From Eubacterium sp. UBA3279 (lineage in GTDB: Bacteria > Bacillota > Clostridia > Lachnospirales > Lachnospiraceae), in the NCBI GenBank assembly GCA_002361775.1, contig DETV01000105.1, positions 31,457-95,456 of the forward strand: a DNA stretch of 64,000 nt, written 5' to 3'. Shown here piece after piece: positions 8,826 to 17,851 of this stretch (positions are counted from its first letter, which is position 1; the number at the start of each line of letters is the position of its first letter). The notes below the pieces were generated by a model. It was not told the origin of the DNA and made no database searches. It was given only the letters and a program-made list of their open reading frames with translations. Made by a program: the position numbers and the translations under genes.

Positions 8826-8895
8826 CCCTCTCACTCCTTCAAAAAATAATCATTATTCAGAACTTTCATGGACAGCATTTCCTCCTTCAGTAATT

Positions 8896-9567
8896 TTAGT
8901 CCCACAAGGCAAAAAAGTGTTCTTTCATCAAATCCATAACTTCGTCTTTACAGGCGATTCTGTACTGTTCTAACTTCTTTTCTTCGTCCATGTATTTTTC
9001 CGATATTTCTTTGTATTCGGGTAGTTCACTCATAAAGTGGACAGTTCCACCGCCGCCTCGTTTTCGGTTGGCTTCCAGTTCTTCCGGGGTCTGAAGTTTT
9101 TTCCCAAGTACACCATATTTATCTCTGAATTCATCGTGAGCTTTCATATACTCCTCTTCGTATGAATTCTTTTTAGAGCATGTTTCTTCGTCTGTTTCTC
9201 TCCAAAGAAAAATAATACGGTCCAATATCTTATCCCAGACCTCATGGCAAGTATCGTTTACAAGAAGCCCATCCTCGTTTGTATAATTCTCTCCAAGATA
9301 ACCCGGAGAACCGCAACGATGATTTTTCAGATATTCCAGCATGTCCGGCAGTAATACCTGCAGATATCCATACATATTCCAAATATCCGAATCCGCATAT
9401 CCTCTGACTATTCTCTGCTTGCTCCACTTGATGCACCTTCTAATATGCTTAACAATTGCCAGCGTTCTGCTTTTTTCTCCCAAACCGCATATTACGAAAT
9501 CGTGCCTGTTCCATATATTATTTGTGTGTCCTTCCTCGAGGGCCTTTTTTCTTCTTTTCTTAAGCAT
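8896..9567 (-). CDS. Hypothetical protein (223 aa)
   Basis: Not assigned. Started at ATG 9567 behind AGGAGGGATCAG. The N-terminus is very basic (MLKKRRKKALEEGHTNN), followed by helical segments rich in Trp (IRRCIKWSKQRIVRGY) and a C-terminal charged helix. RKRGGGGTVHF is a possible flexible loop. It resembles phage/element proteins of unknown role. It lies 100 bases downstream of the ATPase gene on the same strand. Confidence 0.55.
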   Translation of the reverse strand: MLKKRRKKALEEGHTNNIWNRHDFVICGLGEKSRTLAIVKHIRRCIKWSKQRIVRGYADSDIWNMYGYLQVLLPDMLEYLKNHRCGSPGYLGENYTNEDGLLVNDTCHEVWDKILDRIIFLWRETDEETCSKKNSYEEEYMKAHDEFRDKYGVLGKKLQTPEELEANRKRGGGGTVHFMSELPEYKEISEKYMDEEKKLEQYRIACKDEVMDLMKEHFFALWD

Positions 9568-9667
9568 CTGATCCCTCCTGAACCCGTACAGTATTTCACA
9601 ATAATTGCAATACTTTAATCTTATCAACTTCTATTACGGTTGTCATTCTACACGTAGTATAATCGAC

Positions 9668-10639
9668 TCACTCCTCCTCATCCTCTGCAAGCAATCTCTT
9701 CAGCATATATTCCCTGTTATCCAGGAACATCTTCGTAATCTGATAGCTTTCCGTATCCTCATACCGAATCTGTTGGATGTTCCCCTCATCAAAAGAAAAA
9801 ATATCCGCATCCGGGATAGCAAGCAGAATTGGTGAATGAGTTACAATCACGAACTGTGCACCCTTCTGAGCCATCTTCACCAAGTGAATCAATAATGTAA
9901 GCTGCCTTTGCGGAGAAAGAGCCGCCTCAGGCTCATCCATGATATAGAGTCCCGGCTGATCAGCTCTCTGAATAAAATCCAGAAAGCTTTCTCCATGAGA
10001 TCTGGCGTGAAGATCCTGCATCTTACCATCATCGTTATACTTAGTCATCAGCGCAGATGCTACGTTATAAAAACTTTCCGCTCTGAGGAAATAACTCCAT
10101 TTTGGTTTAGAGACACCTTTTCGAATCCTGATTGCCGAAGCCAGATCCGAATAGTCATCATAAGTACTGAATCTATAATTGGCTGTACCACCTTCCGGGT
10201 TCAGACCACATGCTACAGCAAATGCCTCCAGCAATGTGGATTTACCGGATCCGTTTTCTCCAACAAAAAATGTAATATTACTCTTAAATTCAAAATGGTC
10301 AATATTCGCAATCGCCGGAATCTGATACACATAGGAATCCTGTAATTCCTCATTCCATCGAATATCAAAACTTCTGATAAATAAATCGTCCAAATCAATT
10401 CTCCTATTCTTTTCAATCTGTTTCTGAACATATGCATCACGCTCATTCAAAATAGCCAGCATCTCATCGACAATCATCTCCATGCTGCACTTCCCCGTAT
10501 TTCTAATATACCGAAGCATACGCTCCGCCGTAAAGTCAGTACTCAGATATTTTGTGATCGCTGTTGCAAATTCTTCGGAGAAATGTACCTTTAAATATCG
10601 ATATAATTCTCTACTTTTATCTGACAGTTTCTTTCCCAT
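9668..10639 (-). CDS. AAA/ABC-type ATPase, AAA_15/21-like
   Basis: 323 residues with an ABC-type core: Walker A FFVGENGSGKSTLLE near residue 128, signature-like ARSHGESFLDF, Walker B LYIMDEPEAALSP and switch His in VTHSPILLA. The N-terminal ~100 residues are helical. Proteins of this shape resemble the ATPase half of OLD- or Septu-like systems but here no nuclease domain is fused. The start lies 8 bases after the stop of the Y-family polymerase, so it is co-transcribed and should be SOS-induced with it. Confidence 0.8.
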   Translation of the reverse strand: MGKKLSDKSRELYRYLKVHFSEEFATAITKYLSTDFTAERMLRYIRNTGKCSMEMIVDEMLAILNERDAYVQKQIEKNRRIDLDDLFIRSFDIRWNEELQDSYVYQIPAIANIDHFEFKSNITFFVGENGSGKSTLLEAFAVACGLNPEGGTANYRFSTYDDYSDLASAIRIRKGVSKPKWSYFLRAESFYNVASALMTKYNDDGKMQDLHARSHGESFLDFIQRADQPGLYIMDEPEAALSPQRQLTLLIHLVKMAQKGAQFVIVTHSPILLAIPDADIFSFDEGNIQQIRYEDTESYQITKMFLDNREYMLKRLLAEDEEE

Positions 10640-10647
10640 AATCCTTA

Positions 10648-11778
10648 TTACTCCTCTTCCACCGGAAACGAAGGTTTATATCTCTTGTTTGCGGACTGTG
10701 GCACCACGATCTCAAAAAAATAGTAGCTCAGATATCTCAGTGCTGCCTTCTTCTTTCTGTAAAATGTCGCTCTGCTCATACCAAGCTCGATCATGATATC
10801 GACATCCGCAGCCTTTCTGCTTCTGCAGTAGCATCCGTAAAGCACATCATAATATTCTTCTCCGAAATTTGGAGTAAAATACTTCACCAGGGTCATAGCC
10901 CGGTGAACCATATCACATAATCCATAAATCAGGATCACGTTATTCATTTCCTTTTTCAGATGTCCAATATGCATACGATAATCATAAGCGTCCAGATCAT
11001 TTTCCAGATCGCGAGGAGTGGTCATGCTGTTTCCAATGGACTTAATTGGAGCCGAATAGCCTTCCGGAGCTACCGGTGACTCATCCCATCCATTTGCAAA
11101 TGAATGGATCACAAGTCCCATCTTACCAAACTGCTTCATCAGGAAATCGGGATCCGTACATGCCAGATCACCGATGGTATGAATACCATACTTCGACAAA
11201 GTCCTGTTGGTAGATCTTCCGGCATAGAGAAGATCCGATACAGGCAATTTCCAGATCAGACTCTTATAATTCTCACGATTGAATTCTGTAATCGCATCCG
11301 GCTTCTTGTAGTCACTGCCAAGCTTTGCATAAATCTTATTCCAGGAAATGCCCTCGCTGACCGTAATGCCAAGTTCTTTTTTGACTCTGGCACTGATCTC
11401 ATTTGCGATTTTACGGCCATCGCCCTTCAAGGAACTACTGTCGGAAACGTCCAGCCATGCTTCATCACAGCCATACGGTTCAATCTTATCCGTATACTCA
11501 CCGTAGATTTCCCGAAGCATCGAAGAGAACTTCAGATACAAGTCCATTCGAGGAGGCACAAAGATCACATCAGGACAAGCCTGCCTGGCCTGCCATAAAG
11601 CCATACCCGTTTTTACACCATGCTTCTTCGCGATATAATTTGCCGTAAGCACAATACCGTGTCTGGCTTCCGGATCTCCGCCAACAGCCAGTGGCTTTCC
11701 TGCAAATTCCGGATGATACAACATCTCAACACTGGCATAAAAACAATTTGCATCGGAATGGATAATCACACGATCCAT
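10648..11778 (-). CDS. Y-family (UmuC/DinB-like) DNA polymerase
   Basis: Translesion polymerase, 376 residues from ATG 11778. The start gives the palm motif VIIHSDANCFYASVE; the second catalytic acidic pair is in EPYGCDEAWLDVS near residue 105. The steric-gate region (CFYASVE) and the helix-hairpin-helix (YAGRSTNRTLSKYGIHTIGDL) follow. The C-terminal ~100 residues end in an extra helical part (MIELGMSRATFYRKKKAAL) rather than a canonical beta-clamp motif. It is driven by TTTACT-N17-TATACT with a near-perfect SOS box downstream, opposite a LexA-like repressor gene. Confidence 0.9.
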   Translation of the reverse strand: MDRVIIHSDANCFYASVEMLYHPEFAGKPLAVGGDPEARHGIVLTANYIAKKHGVKTGMALWQARQACPDVIFVPPRMDLYLKFSSMLREIYGEYTDKIEPYGCDEAWLDVSDSSSLKGDGRKIANEISARVKKELGITVSEGISWNKIYAKLGSDYKKPDAITEFNRENYKSLIWKLPVSDLLYAGRSTNRTLSKYGIHTIGDLACTDPDFLMKQFGKMGLVIHSFANGWDESPVAPEGYSAPIKSIGNSMTTPRDLENDLDAYDYRMHIGHLKKEMNNVILIYGLCDMVHRAMTLVKYFTPNFGEEYYDVLYGCYCRSRKAADVDIMIELGMSRATFYRKKKAALRYLSYYFFEIVVPQSANKRYKPSFPVEEE

Positions 11779-11797
11779 GCGGCACCTTCTTTCTTTT

Positions 11798-11811
11798 CGA
11801 ATATTTGTTCG
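11798..11811 (-). promoter_or_regulatory. SOS (LexA/DinR-type) operator
   Basis: CGAATATTTGTTCG fits the Gram-positive SOS box form CGAAC-N4-GTTCG with one change, and lies between the promoter and start of the polymerase gene, so a bound repressor would block elongation or initiation. Confidence 0.75.
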
Positions 11812-11826
11812 ATTCGTTATACTGGT

Positions 11827-11855
11827 AGTATATAGCGATTTATACTCGAAGTAAA
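11827..11855 (-). promoter_or_regulatory. Promoter of the polymerase operon
   Basis: Minus strand TTTACT (11855-11850), 17-base spacer, TATACT (11832-11827). The predicted start site is about 10 bases before the SOS box. Confidence 0.6.
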
Positions 11856-11896
11856 GACGCAAATGTGCAATATTTCGATTTATAATCTATTTTTAC

Positions 11897-11925
11897 TTGC
11901 TTTTGCAAAATAATTGCGTTATAGT
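11897..11925 (+). promoter_or_regulatory. Promoter of the LexA-like repressor
   Basis: TTGCTT (11897-11902), 17-base spacer, TATAGT (11920-11925). A TTTTGCAAAA palindrome overlaps the spacer and may be an autoregulatory site. Confidence 0.55.
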
Positions 11926-11961
11926 CTATATAGGAATTTAATACCCTGGGAGGTGACTGGT

Positions 11962-12660
11962 TTGTATAGAGATTTTGGTATGACACTTGCTGCCAAGAGA
12001 AAAGAAAAACATCTGAATCAGCTGCAGCTTGCTGATCTTCTGAATAAGAAAGGGCTGGAAGTAAAACCCGGATCCATCAGTAAATGGGAAAAGAATGTGA
12101 ATTCACCAAATGTAATCCAGTTCTTTGCCCTCTGCGAGATTCTTGGGATAGATAATATTAATGATACTTTCGGCATTGCTATCGAAGAAAACCTCTTCGC
12201 TCAGCTCAATGAAGAAGGCAAGAGAAAAACGATTGAATATATGAATCTGCTGATCAAAAGCGGAATGTATGTCCGGGAAGAACCAGTCTACATCACAAAC
12301 AGAACGCTTAAAGTATTTACAGAACCTGCTTCTGCCGGTACCGGCCTCTTTCTTGACTCTGATCAGTATGAGGAATTTGAAGTCGGTGATGATGTCCCTG
12401 CAACTGCAGACTTCGGCATCCGTGTTTCCGGCGACAGTATGGAACCGGTCTATGTGAATAAACAGATCGTATGGGTTCATCAGCAGGACCAGCTGGAAAA
12501 TGGCGATATCGGAATCTTCTATCTGAACGGTGACGCTTATATTAAAAAATATCAGAAGAACAAAAATAATGTTCAGCTAATATCTCTCAACAAAAAATAT
12601 GCTCCTATCCAGATTAAATCTGAAATGGAGCTTCGAACCTTCGGAAAGGTCGTAAAATAA
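11962..12660 (+). CDS. LexA-like repressor: XRE HTH plus S24 self-cleaving peptidase
   Basis: 232 residues from a TTG at 11962, chosen because GGGAGGTG sits 8 bases upstream; the longer ATG frame has no ribosome site. N-terminal XRE HTH (MTLAAKRKEKHLNQLQLAD to ISKWEKN). The S24 domain has the Ala-Gly cleavage site in PASAGTGLF, Ser in VSGDSMEP and Lys in DAYIKKYQ. It should bind DNA as a dimer and self-cleave on RecA filaments, releasing the divergent polymerase/ATPase operon and perhaps element excision. A strong terminator follows. Confidence 0.9.
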   Translation: MYRDFGMTLAAKRKEKHLNQLQLADLLNKKGLEVKPGSISKWEKNVNSPNVIQFFALCEILGIDNINDTFGIAIEENLFAQLNEEGKRKTIEYMNLLIKSGMYVREEPVYITNRTLKVFTEPASAGTGLFLDSDQYEEFEVGDDVPATADFGIRVSGDSMEPVYVNKQIVWVHQQDQLENGDIGIFYLNGDAYIKKYQKNKNNVQLISLNKKYAPIQIKSEMELRTFGKVVK

Positions 12661-12664
12661 ACGT

Positions 12665-12720
12665 AAGGCTGGTGCCGGCACTGAAAATTACATCCATAAC
12701 GGCATCAGCCTTCTCTTTTG
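12665..12720 (+). terminator. Rho-independent terminator
   Basis: 13-pair stem (12665-12677 with 12700-12712, one G-T) followed by CTCTTTTG; ends the repressor transcript and lies between convergent genes. Confidence 0.75.
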
Positions 12721-12725
12721 TTCTC

Positions 12726-12923
12726 TCACTCATACCAGAACACATCTTCCACAGGTTTATCGAAATATCTGGCGATACGAAACAGCACCTCATAAGATGC
12801 TATCTTCTGCTTTCGCTCAATTCTTCCAATCGTGTCCGTACTGGTTTCCACCAGCAAGGCCAGCTGATCCTGTGTCAGTCCCTCCTGGGTACGCAGCTTT
12901 TTTAAATTCGTCTGGAACTCCAT
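12726..12923 (-). CDS. Small XRE-family regulator (65 aa)
   Basis: A bare Cro-like HTH: NLKKLRTQEGLTQDQLALLV, then TSTDTIGRIERKQKIASYE and LFRIARYFDKPVEDVFWYE, the common YxxPVEDVFW ending of this family. The ATG at 12923 is used; a GTG one codon upstream is possible and the ribosome site is weak. An 18-base motif shared with the ssb-operon leader lies 71 bases upstream, hinting at common control. Confidence 0.8.
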   Translation of the reverse strand: MEFQTNLKKLRTQEGLTQDQLALLVETSTDTIGRIERKQKIASYEVLFRIARYFDKPVEDVFWYE

Positions 12924-12993
12924 CACACCACATCACCATCCCGCTAATTTTTTAGAGACTCCCCGTCTGCTCCTAAAATGTAGCATAAAGCAA

Positions 12994-13011
12994 TGTGCAA
13001 AAATCCCGACA
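12994..13011 (-). repeat. 18-base shared upstream motif, copy 1
   Basis: TGTGCAAAAATCCCGACA (plus-strand reading) matches 17 of 18 bases at 41297-41314. Both copies stand 50-75 bases upstream of the first gene of a minus-strand unit. Likely a shared operator or promoter part. Confidence 0.5.
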
Positions 13012-13021
13012 GCTAAATGTT

Positions 13022-14005
13022 CTAATAGTTCTGAAGCACGTCCAGCATATACTCTTTATACTGCTGCTTCACATTTTCCGGACCAGTAATCTTCATTCCG
13101 GATCCGATACCGGTTACCCATCCGAAAAACTGCGGACTTACCGATACCAGTACTCTAGTTTTGAAATGATCTTCTCCCTGCGGGATCAACCATACATCAT
13201 GTCCAAAGCGATCGATGATAACACCGGCCAGTTCATTCTTGCATTCCAGCGTGACTTCCGCATCTACACCGCCGTACATTCCAAAGGTCTTCTTAGCGAA
13301 TGCAGCCAGATCAAAGTTCTTGAAGGATTCCTCACCCTTACGATCTGTTTCCAGGATCTCTGTATTCTGCATCTTATCTACACGATAATGCTTGATAATT
13401 CCAGCCGCTGCATCATAAGCTACCAGATAATAATTCTCATCATCCCAGGTCAGTGCCCACGGGCTGACAACGTAGAATGCACCGTCTTTCTTCAGTTTCA
13501 GTTCTTTCTTAACAGTCCACTCTGCATAATGGAACTTAATTTCCTTATTCTCGTAGATTGCAGTATGAATGTAGTCCACATTGTAATAAACAGTTTCATT
13601 CTCCGTCTTCGGACGGTTTACGATGAAAACATATTTGGAAAGCATTGCAGCATCCGTCCTGCAGCAGAGCTTCTCTAATTTCGTTATCAGTTCCTTGGAT
13701 TTCTTCTCCGTAATAAATTTAGAAGACTGTACAGCATCCACCAGGAGCTTTAACTCCGGCAATTCAAAATCTCTGGCACCAATATAATAACCAGGATTCT
13801 TTCCTTTCTTCTGCTGGATATCCAGTCCGAATTTATCAAGGATCTCCATCTCTGTATATATCGTTCTTCGATCCGTACTGATGCCATATTCCTGATCCAG
13901 AATTGTGCATAATTCCGATGCGTTCAGCATGTGCGTATCATCGGTACGTTCCAGAAGGATTTCCATCAGGCGTAGGGTACGAAGCTTCTGGTCAAATGAA
14001 GCCAT
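13022..14005 (-). CDS. WYL-domain transcriptional regulator
   Basis: 327 residues from ATG 14005 (AAAGGACTGATCGG upstream). The N-terminal winged HTH (LRLMEILLERTDD to ISTDRRTIYTEMEIL) is DeoR/HTH_11-like. The middle WYL domain has YVVSPWALTWDDENYYLVAYD, the YLVAYD version of the WYL core, and the C-terminal WCX-type extension (DVWLIPQGEDHFKTRVLVS) follows. WYL regulators sense ligands, possibly nucleic acids, and often control defence islands. Here it lies last in the long defence-gene run, 128 bases below the 476-aa gene, so it may regulate that operon. Confidence 0.85.
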   Translation of the reverse strand: MASFDQKLRTLRLMEILLERTDDTHMLNASELCTILDQEYGISTDRRTIYTEMEILDKFGLDIQQKKGKNPGYYIGARDFELPELKLLVDAVQSSKFITEKKSKELITKLEKLCCRTDAAMLSKYVFIVNRPKTENETVYYNVDYIHTAIYENKEIKFHYAEWTVKKELKLKKDGAFYVVSPWALTWDDENYYLVAYDAAAGIIKHYRVDKMQNTEILETDRKGEESFKNFDLAAFAKKTFGMYGGVDAEVTLECKNELAGVIIDRFGHDVWLIPQGEDHFKTRVLVSVSPQFFGWVTGIGSGMKITGPENVKQQYKEYMLDVLQNY

Positions 14006-14133
14006 TCCGATCAGTCCTTTCTTCGTATATTTTAATTGGATTCCAGATTGATGCGCATATCGCACTCTTCGCAGCCAAAATCCAGGTCTTCATCGATTCT
14101 TTTTATCATATAAATCATCTTATTATCAATCCA

Positions 14134-15564
14134 TTACAGCATAATTTTATTAATCATACCTGCGTTATTGCTTCCGGCACGATTATCACTCGGAGTCTTT
14201 CCGATGGTAACCATATAACGTGGATCACCTTGATATGTAATCTTGTAATGCCTACCATCATCCGAGATTTCAAATCCCAAACTAATAAGTTCCTGCTTCA
14301 TTGCTCCGGTTAATGTCTTGTATCCCTTAAACAGATTTTTGACTCTCTGTTTTCTTTCATCACTCAGATGCTGATACGGATTATTTTCAAGAATGTCCTC
14401 CAGCACATCATACAGACGAGTACCTTTTTCCGTATTATTAAGAGCTTCTGCCAACACTCCCAATACCATATCCTTTACTTCTTCCGGATAAAAATCTTCC
14501 TCATCACCCTGATAAATAATTGGCATCGCATCGGAAGCATTCATCTTTGCACGAAGTCCAAAGTTCTCCATCTGAAGAGCTTCATTTGCTTTTGATAATT
14601 CCTCCACTTTCTTCTGGAGGCTCTTGATATCCTCATCAAACTCTTCATAAACCAGATTAATTTCTTCTTCAGCACTCTGCTTTGCACTTTCTGCTTCTGC
14701 CAGTCTCTGGATCTGGTTCTGAAGATTATCAGACAACACGGAACTATTCACTCCCTGCCAGGTATATAAGATATCCATGCGCTGTGAATTCCAATACTGG
14801 ATAACATGGCGGATGACCTTTTCCAATCTGACATCCATGTTTCCAGTAGCGCTGCGGAATAAAAACCTCTTACGATTTACCCCTAAGGAAGGGTAATAAA
14901 TTCGAACGGCACCATACTCTTCTGCAGTTTCACCACAGATTTCTGTACACTTCTTGCAGGCCTCTTTACTTTCCTCTACAAGAACATGAGCCGCTCCCTT
15001 TAATCTGGAAGCCAACCAGGAAATACTAAGCGGATCCCTATCTGCAAAATCTTTTGCAACATAAACAACAGGCAGTTCATAATATTCCTTATTCCTTACA
15101 ACCTGCTGAACAGTTTCCAGATTACAATCTGTAATCACTATCGGATCTCTTAATACAGGAAGATCTTGATCATCCTGTAGATATCCATGCTCAATCAACA
15201 ATGAAATAAAGTGCGGAGTTGAGAATGCCGCATTCATTTCAAGAGCATCCTCGCTGAAAGTACGATCCAATCGAATTGAGATCTTTCTTTCTGCAAAATT
15301 GACAACAAAGTCCGTATCCCAAACGACTTCACCCGAAGTAATCTTTTCATGGCGTACAGCCAGAATATCTTTTTCTGGATAATCTATAATCTCGATAGAA
15401 AGCTTGTCTGTGCCAAACTTAATATTCTTTTCGCCGTTCCAGGACACTCCCTGGACGATGTTTTCTTTATACTTGGCACTTTGGTTCCATTTCAGTACAA
15501 TATCAATAAATGCATCTTTATTAATTTTATCGCTAAGATTCAAAATAGTTGAAAACAGAAGCAC
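14134..15564 (-). CDS. Coiled-coil protein with HicA-like C-terminus, uncharacterised
   Basis: 476 residues from GTG 15564 (GGAGGG 8 bases upstream). The N-terminal ~280 residues are an unknown alpha/beta domain with a possible metal-binding CKKCTEIC near residue 215. Residues ~290-345 form a coiled coil (AESAKQSAEEEINLVYEEF). The C-terminal ~60 residues (KTLTGAMKQELISLGFEIS then GRHYKITYQ) have the look of a HicA/dsRBD-like nucleic-acid-binding fold. The layout recurs in defence-associated hypothetical proteins, but I know no function. Starts 20 bases after the helicase stop. Confidence 0.6.
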   Translation of the reverse strand: MLLFSTILNLSDKINKDAFIDIVLKWNQSAKYKENIVQGVSWNGEKNIKFGTDKLSIEIIDYPEKDILAVRHEKITSGEVVWDTDFVVNFAERKISIRLDRTFSEDALEMNAAFSTPHFISLLIEHGYLQDDQDLPVLRDPIVITDCNLETVQQVVRNKEYYELPVVYVAKDFADRDPLSISWLASRLKGAAHVLVEESKEACKKCTEICGETAEEYGAVRIYYPSLGVNRKRFLFRSATGNMDVRLEKVIRHVIQYWNSQRMDILYTWQGVNSSVLSDNLQNQIQRLAEAESAKQSAEEEINLVYEEFDEDIKSLQKKVEELSKANEALQMENFGLRAKMNASDAMPIIYQGDEEDFYPEEVKDMVLGVLAEALNNTEKGTRLYDVLEDILENNPYQHLSDERKQRVKNLFKGYKTLTGAMKQELISLGFEISDDGRHYKITYQGDPRYMVTIGKTPSDNRAGSNNAGMINKIML

Positions 15565-15584
15565 TTTTTTGTCCCTCCATTATA

Positions 15585-17828
15585 TTAATCGTAGTATTTC
15601 GCCAAACCTGTTCTACATGATAAACGTATTTCTTCGATATCTTCTTCTGTTAGTTTTTTTGCTATTGCCTTGTCCAGTTGCAATACCCCGATATATTTTG
15701 AATGTCTCATAACACCCATTTCTTCGTAAACTCTAAAAGGGTTCGTTAATATCAAGGTTTCAATATCTTTTCTTGTATACTCTATTTGAGTCAATAAACC
15801 AGATCGCTTTTCCGCAACTAGCCCTTGCTGCATACGCATTTCATAAAATTCCATAAAGCTTTCTACAACATCCTCTAATCTAGCCACACCTTCTTCATCC
15901 ATATGATCAAAGAATGCTAACAAAAAAACAGGTTTGTAGGAATGATCCATGTGCATTCGTCGAATATTATCAATAAATATATCTTTTCTGTTTTTATTCG
16001 TTATTTCAGTCCAACCAAAACGTGTACATATTTCACTTACTTGATTCGGATTGAAGTAAGAAAAACTCTTATTTTCACTTACCGGCACTATCATATCCGG
16101 AACTATTGTTCCATCACGTATGCACTTTCTTATCTGCTTCGCTCTTACATTTATATGCCTAGTCAATTCCATTACAGAATACATACCAGCCGCTTGCTCT
16201 TGCCAATTAAACAGATCAATCTGTTCATAATCCGTCGCATAAATAGGATAATCTACCAATACTTCCGGCTTTTCTCCCTTCGAAAACATATCGTTATCCC
16301 ATTTAATACCATGCTTTGTTCCGAGCACCAATCCCCCTGGATGATATTTATTTATGCCCAGTAGTCTATGCATAGAATAAGGACAATTATATATATTTGC
16401 ATTATCAACAAAATCAAAAACCATCAAATATTCTTTACCGGGACATAATCTCATCCCTCGTCCGAGTTGTTGCATATATATTGTTTTCGACATAGTAGGT
16501 CGAGCCATAAATAATACAGATGTATGTGGGCTATCCCATCCTTCATTTAGTAAATCACATGCACATAATACAGATATCTTTCCATCCTCATAATCCTTAA
16601 GAATTCGCTTTCTTTCTGTTGGATTCAAGCCACCGGAAATGCTCTCCGCATTAATTCCATTATCTCTAAATAACTGTGCAACTTCTTTAGCATGCTTAAC
16701 GGAAGTACAAAATACTACGGTTGGTTTATTTTTCACGTATTCACAATATGTATCAACTATTAGTTTATTTCGCCCTGGCACCATAATCTTGGTATTTAAA
16801 TCCAAAGAATTATACTTAAATCCACTAAACCTAACATCTTTGAGGTCGATATTAGTTTTTATTCTAATACAGCGAACCGGAACGAGAATCCCTGTCTCAA
16901 CCGCATCTTTAATATCCAATTTATGTGCCATATTTTGAAATATCTGTAGTAAATCGGCACCATCTGCTCTTTCAGGCGTTGCGGTTAAGCCCAAAGTAAA
17001 ATATGTTTTAAAATAAGACAGAATTCTTCTATAAGTTTCAGCTGCAGCATGATGACATTCATCAATTATTAGATATCCAAAATCCTCTGGATTAAACAAA
17101 TCCAAATTATTGGAAACACTTTGAACAGAACCACAAATAACAAATTGATTCGTATCATGATAATTCTCAACCATTCGTCCTATGGTAACTTCTGGCCATA
17201 GCTTTGCAAAATTAGCATAGCCTTGCTCAACCAGCTCCTTAGTATGGGCTAAGAATAAGGTTCTTTTGCCAACTGCTTTAGCGTCTAGTACGCCAATCGC
17301 CGATTTACCAGACCCAGTAGCTCCTTGAACTAAAGCTATCGTTTGGTTGTCCTTTCGCATCCTTTTCAAATTGATTAATGCTTCTTCTTGGTGCTCTCTC
17401 AATTCAAAAACCTGACCGTTTTGAGCAGGCATAGAATCATCAATATAAAAAAGGGCGGGTGACATACCCAAAAAAGTAATCAATTCATCCTTAACTCTAT
17501 CTGGACACTTCTCTAACTGTTTATCTGTCCAACGAAACACTTTCCATCCTTCATGAATCATGCTGTTCTGTTTCAACAAATCATCAGTATATTTGTCTTC
17601 AGATATAGAAGATGGATTATGCCATGTATTACCATCTATCTCAAAAGCAATCCTTCCACAATCACTATTAACTGCAAAATCAATACTTCTGTGACGTCCG
17701 TAAATATCCAAAAAAGGGTATTGTAAATAAACATATTGACTTAATTCTGGACCAAATGTCTCACAAAAGATATCGATAAACTTATCTTCGGCTGAACTAT
17801 TTCCCATTCCGCCAATATTGTTTTTCAT
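15585..17828 (-). CDS. Nuclease-helicase: DUF559-like domain plus superfamily 2 helicase
   Basis: 747 residues, ATG 17828 behind GAGGAGTG. Residues ~10-110 form a restriction-like nuclease domain: RSIDFAVN and IAFEIDGNTWHN supply a D...ExD set, then HEGWKVFRW, as in DUF559/MTES_1575 or Vsr-like folds. An SF2 helicase core follows: Walker A VQGATGSGKSAIG near residue 165, DECHH box YLIIDECHHAAA, SAT-like GLTATPERADG, and motif VI QQLGRGMRLCPG. The C-terminal ~200 residues include an HTH-like stretch (MELTRHINVRAKQIRKCI). It follows the second SspC-like ATPase by 23 bases and is probably the nucleolytic component of that unit. Confidence 0.75.
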   Translation of the reverse strand: MKNNIGGMGNSSAEDKFIDIFCETFGPELSQYVYLQYPFLDIYGRHRSIDFAVNSDCGRIAFEIDGNTWHNPSSISEDKYTDDLLKQNSMIHEGWKVFRWTDKQLEKCPDRVKDELITFLGMSPALFYIDDSMPAQNGQVFELREHQEEALINLKRMRKDNQTIALVQGATGSGKSAIGVLDAKAVGKRTLFLAHTKELVEQGYANFAKLWPEVTIGRMVENYHDTNQFVICGSVQSVSNNLDLFNPEDFGYLIIDECHHAAAETYRRILSYFKTYFTLGLTATPERADGADLLQIFQNMAHKLDIKDAVETGILVPVRCIRIKTNIDLKDVRFSGFKYNSLDLNTKIMVPGRNKLIVDTYCEYVKNKPTVVFCTSVKHAKEVAQLFRDNGINAESISGGLNPTERKRILKDYEDGKISVLCACDLLNEGWDSPHTSVLFMARPTMSKTIYMQQLGRGMRLCPGKEYLMVFDFVDNANIYNCPYSMHRLLGINKYHPGGLVLGTKHGIKWDNDMFSKGEKPEVLVDYPIYATDYEQIDLFNWQEQAAGMYSVMELTRHINVRAKQIRKCIRDGTIVPDMIVPVSENKSFSYFNPNQVSEICTRFGWTEITNKNRKDIFIDNIRRMHMDHSYKPVFLLAFFDHMDEEGVARLEDVVESFMEFYEMRMQQGLVAEKRSGLLTQIEYTRKDIETLILTNPFRVYEEMGVMRHSKYIGVLQLDKAIAKKLTEEDIEEIRLSCRTGLAKYYD

Positions 17829-17851
17829 TTACAACACTCCTCACATAATTA

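Noticed and set aside
12103..12480. Minus-strand frame opposite the LexA-like gene
   Set aside because: Shadow of a well-supported gene with S24 motifs; no ribosome site.
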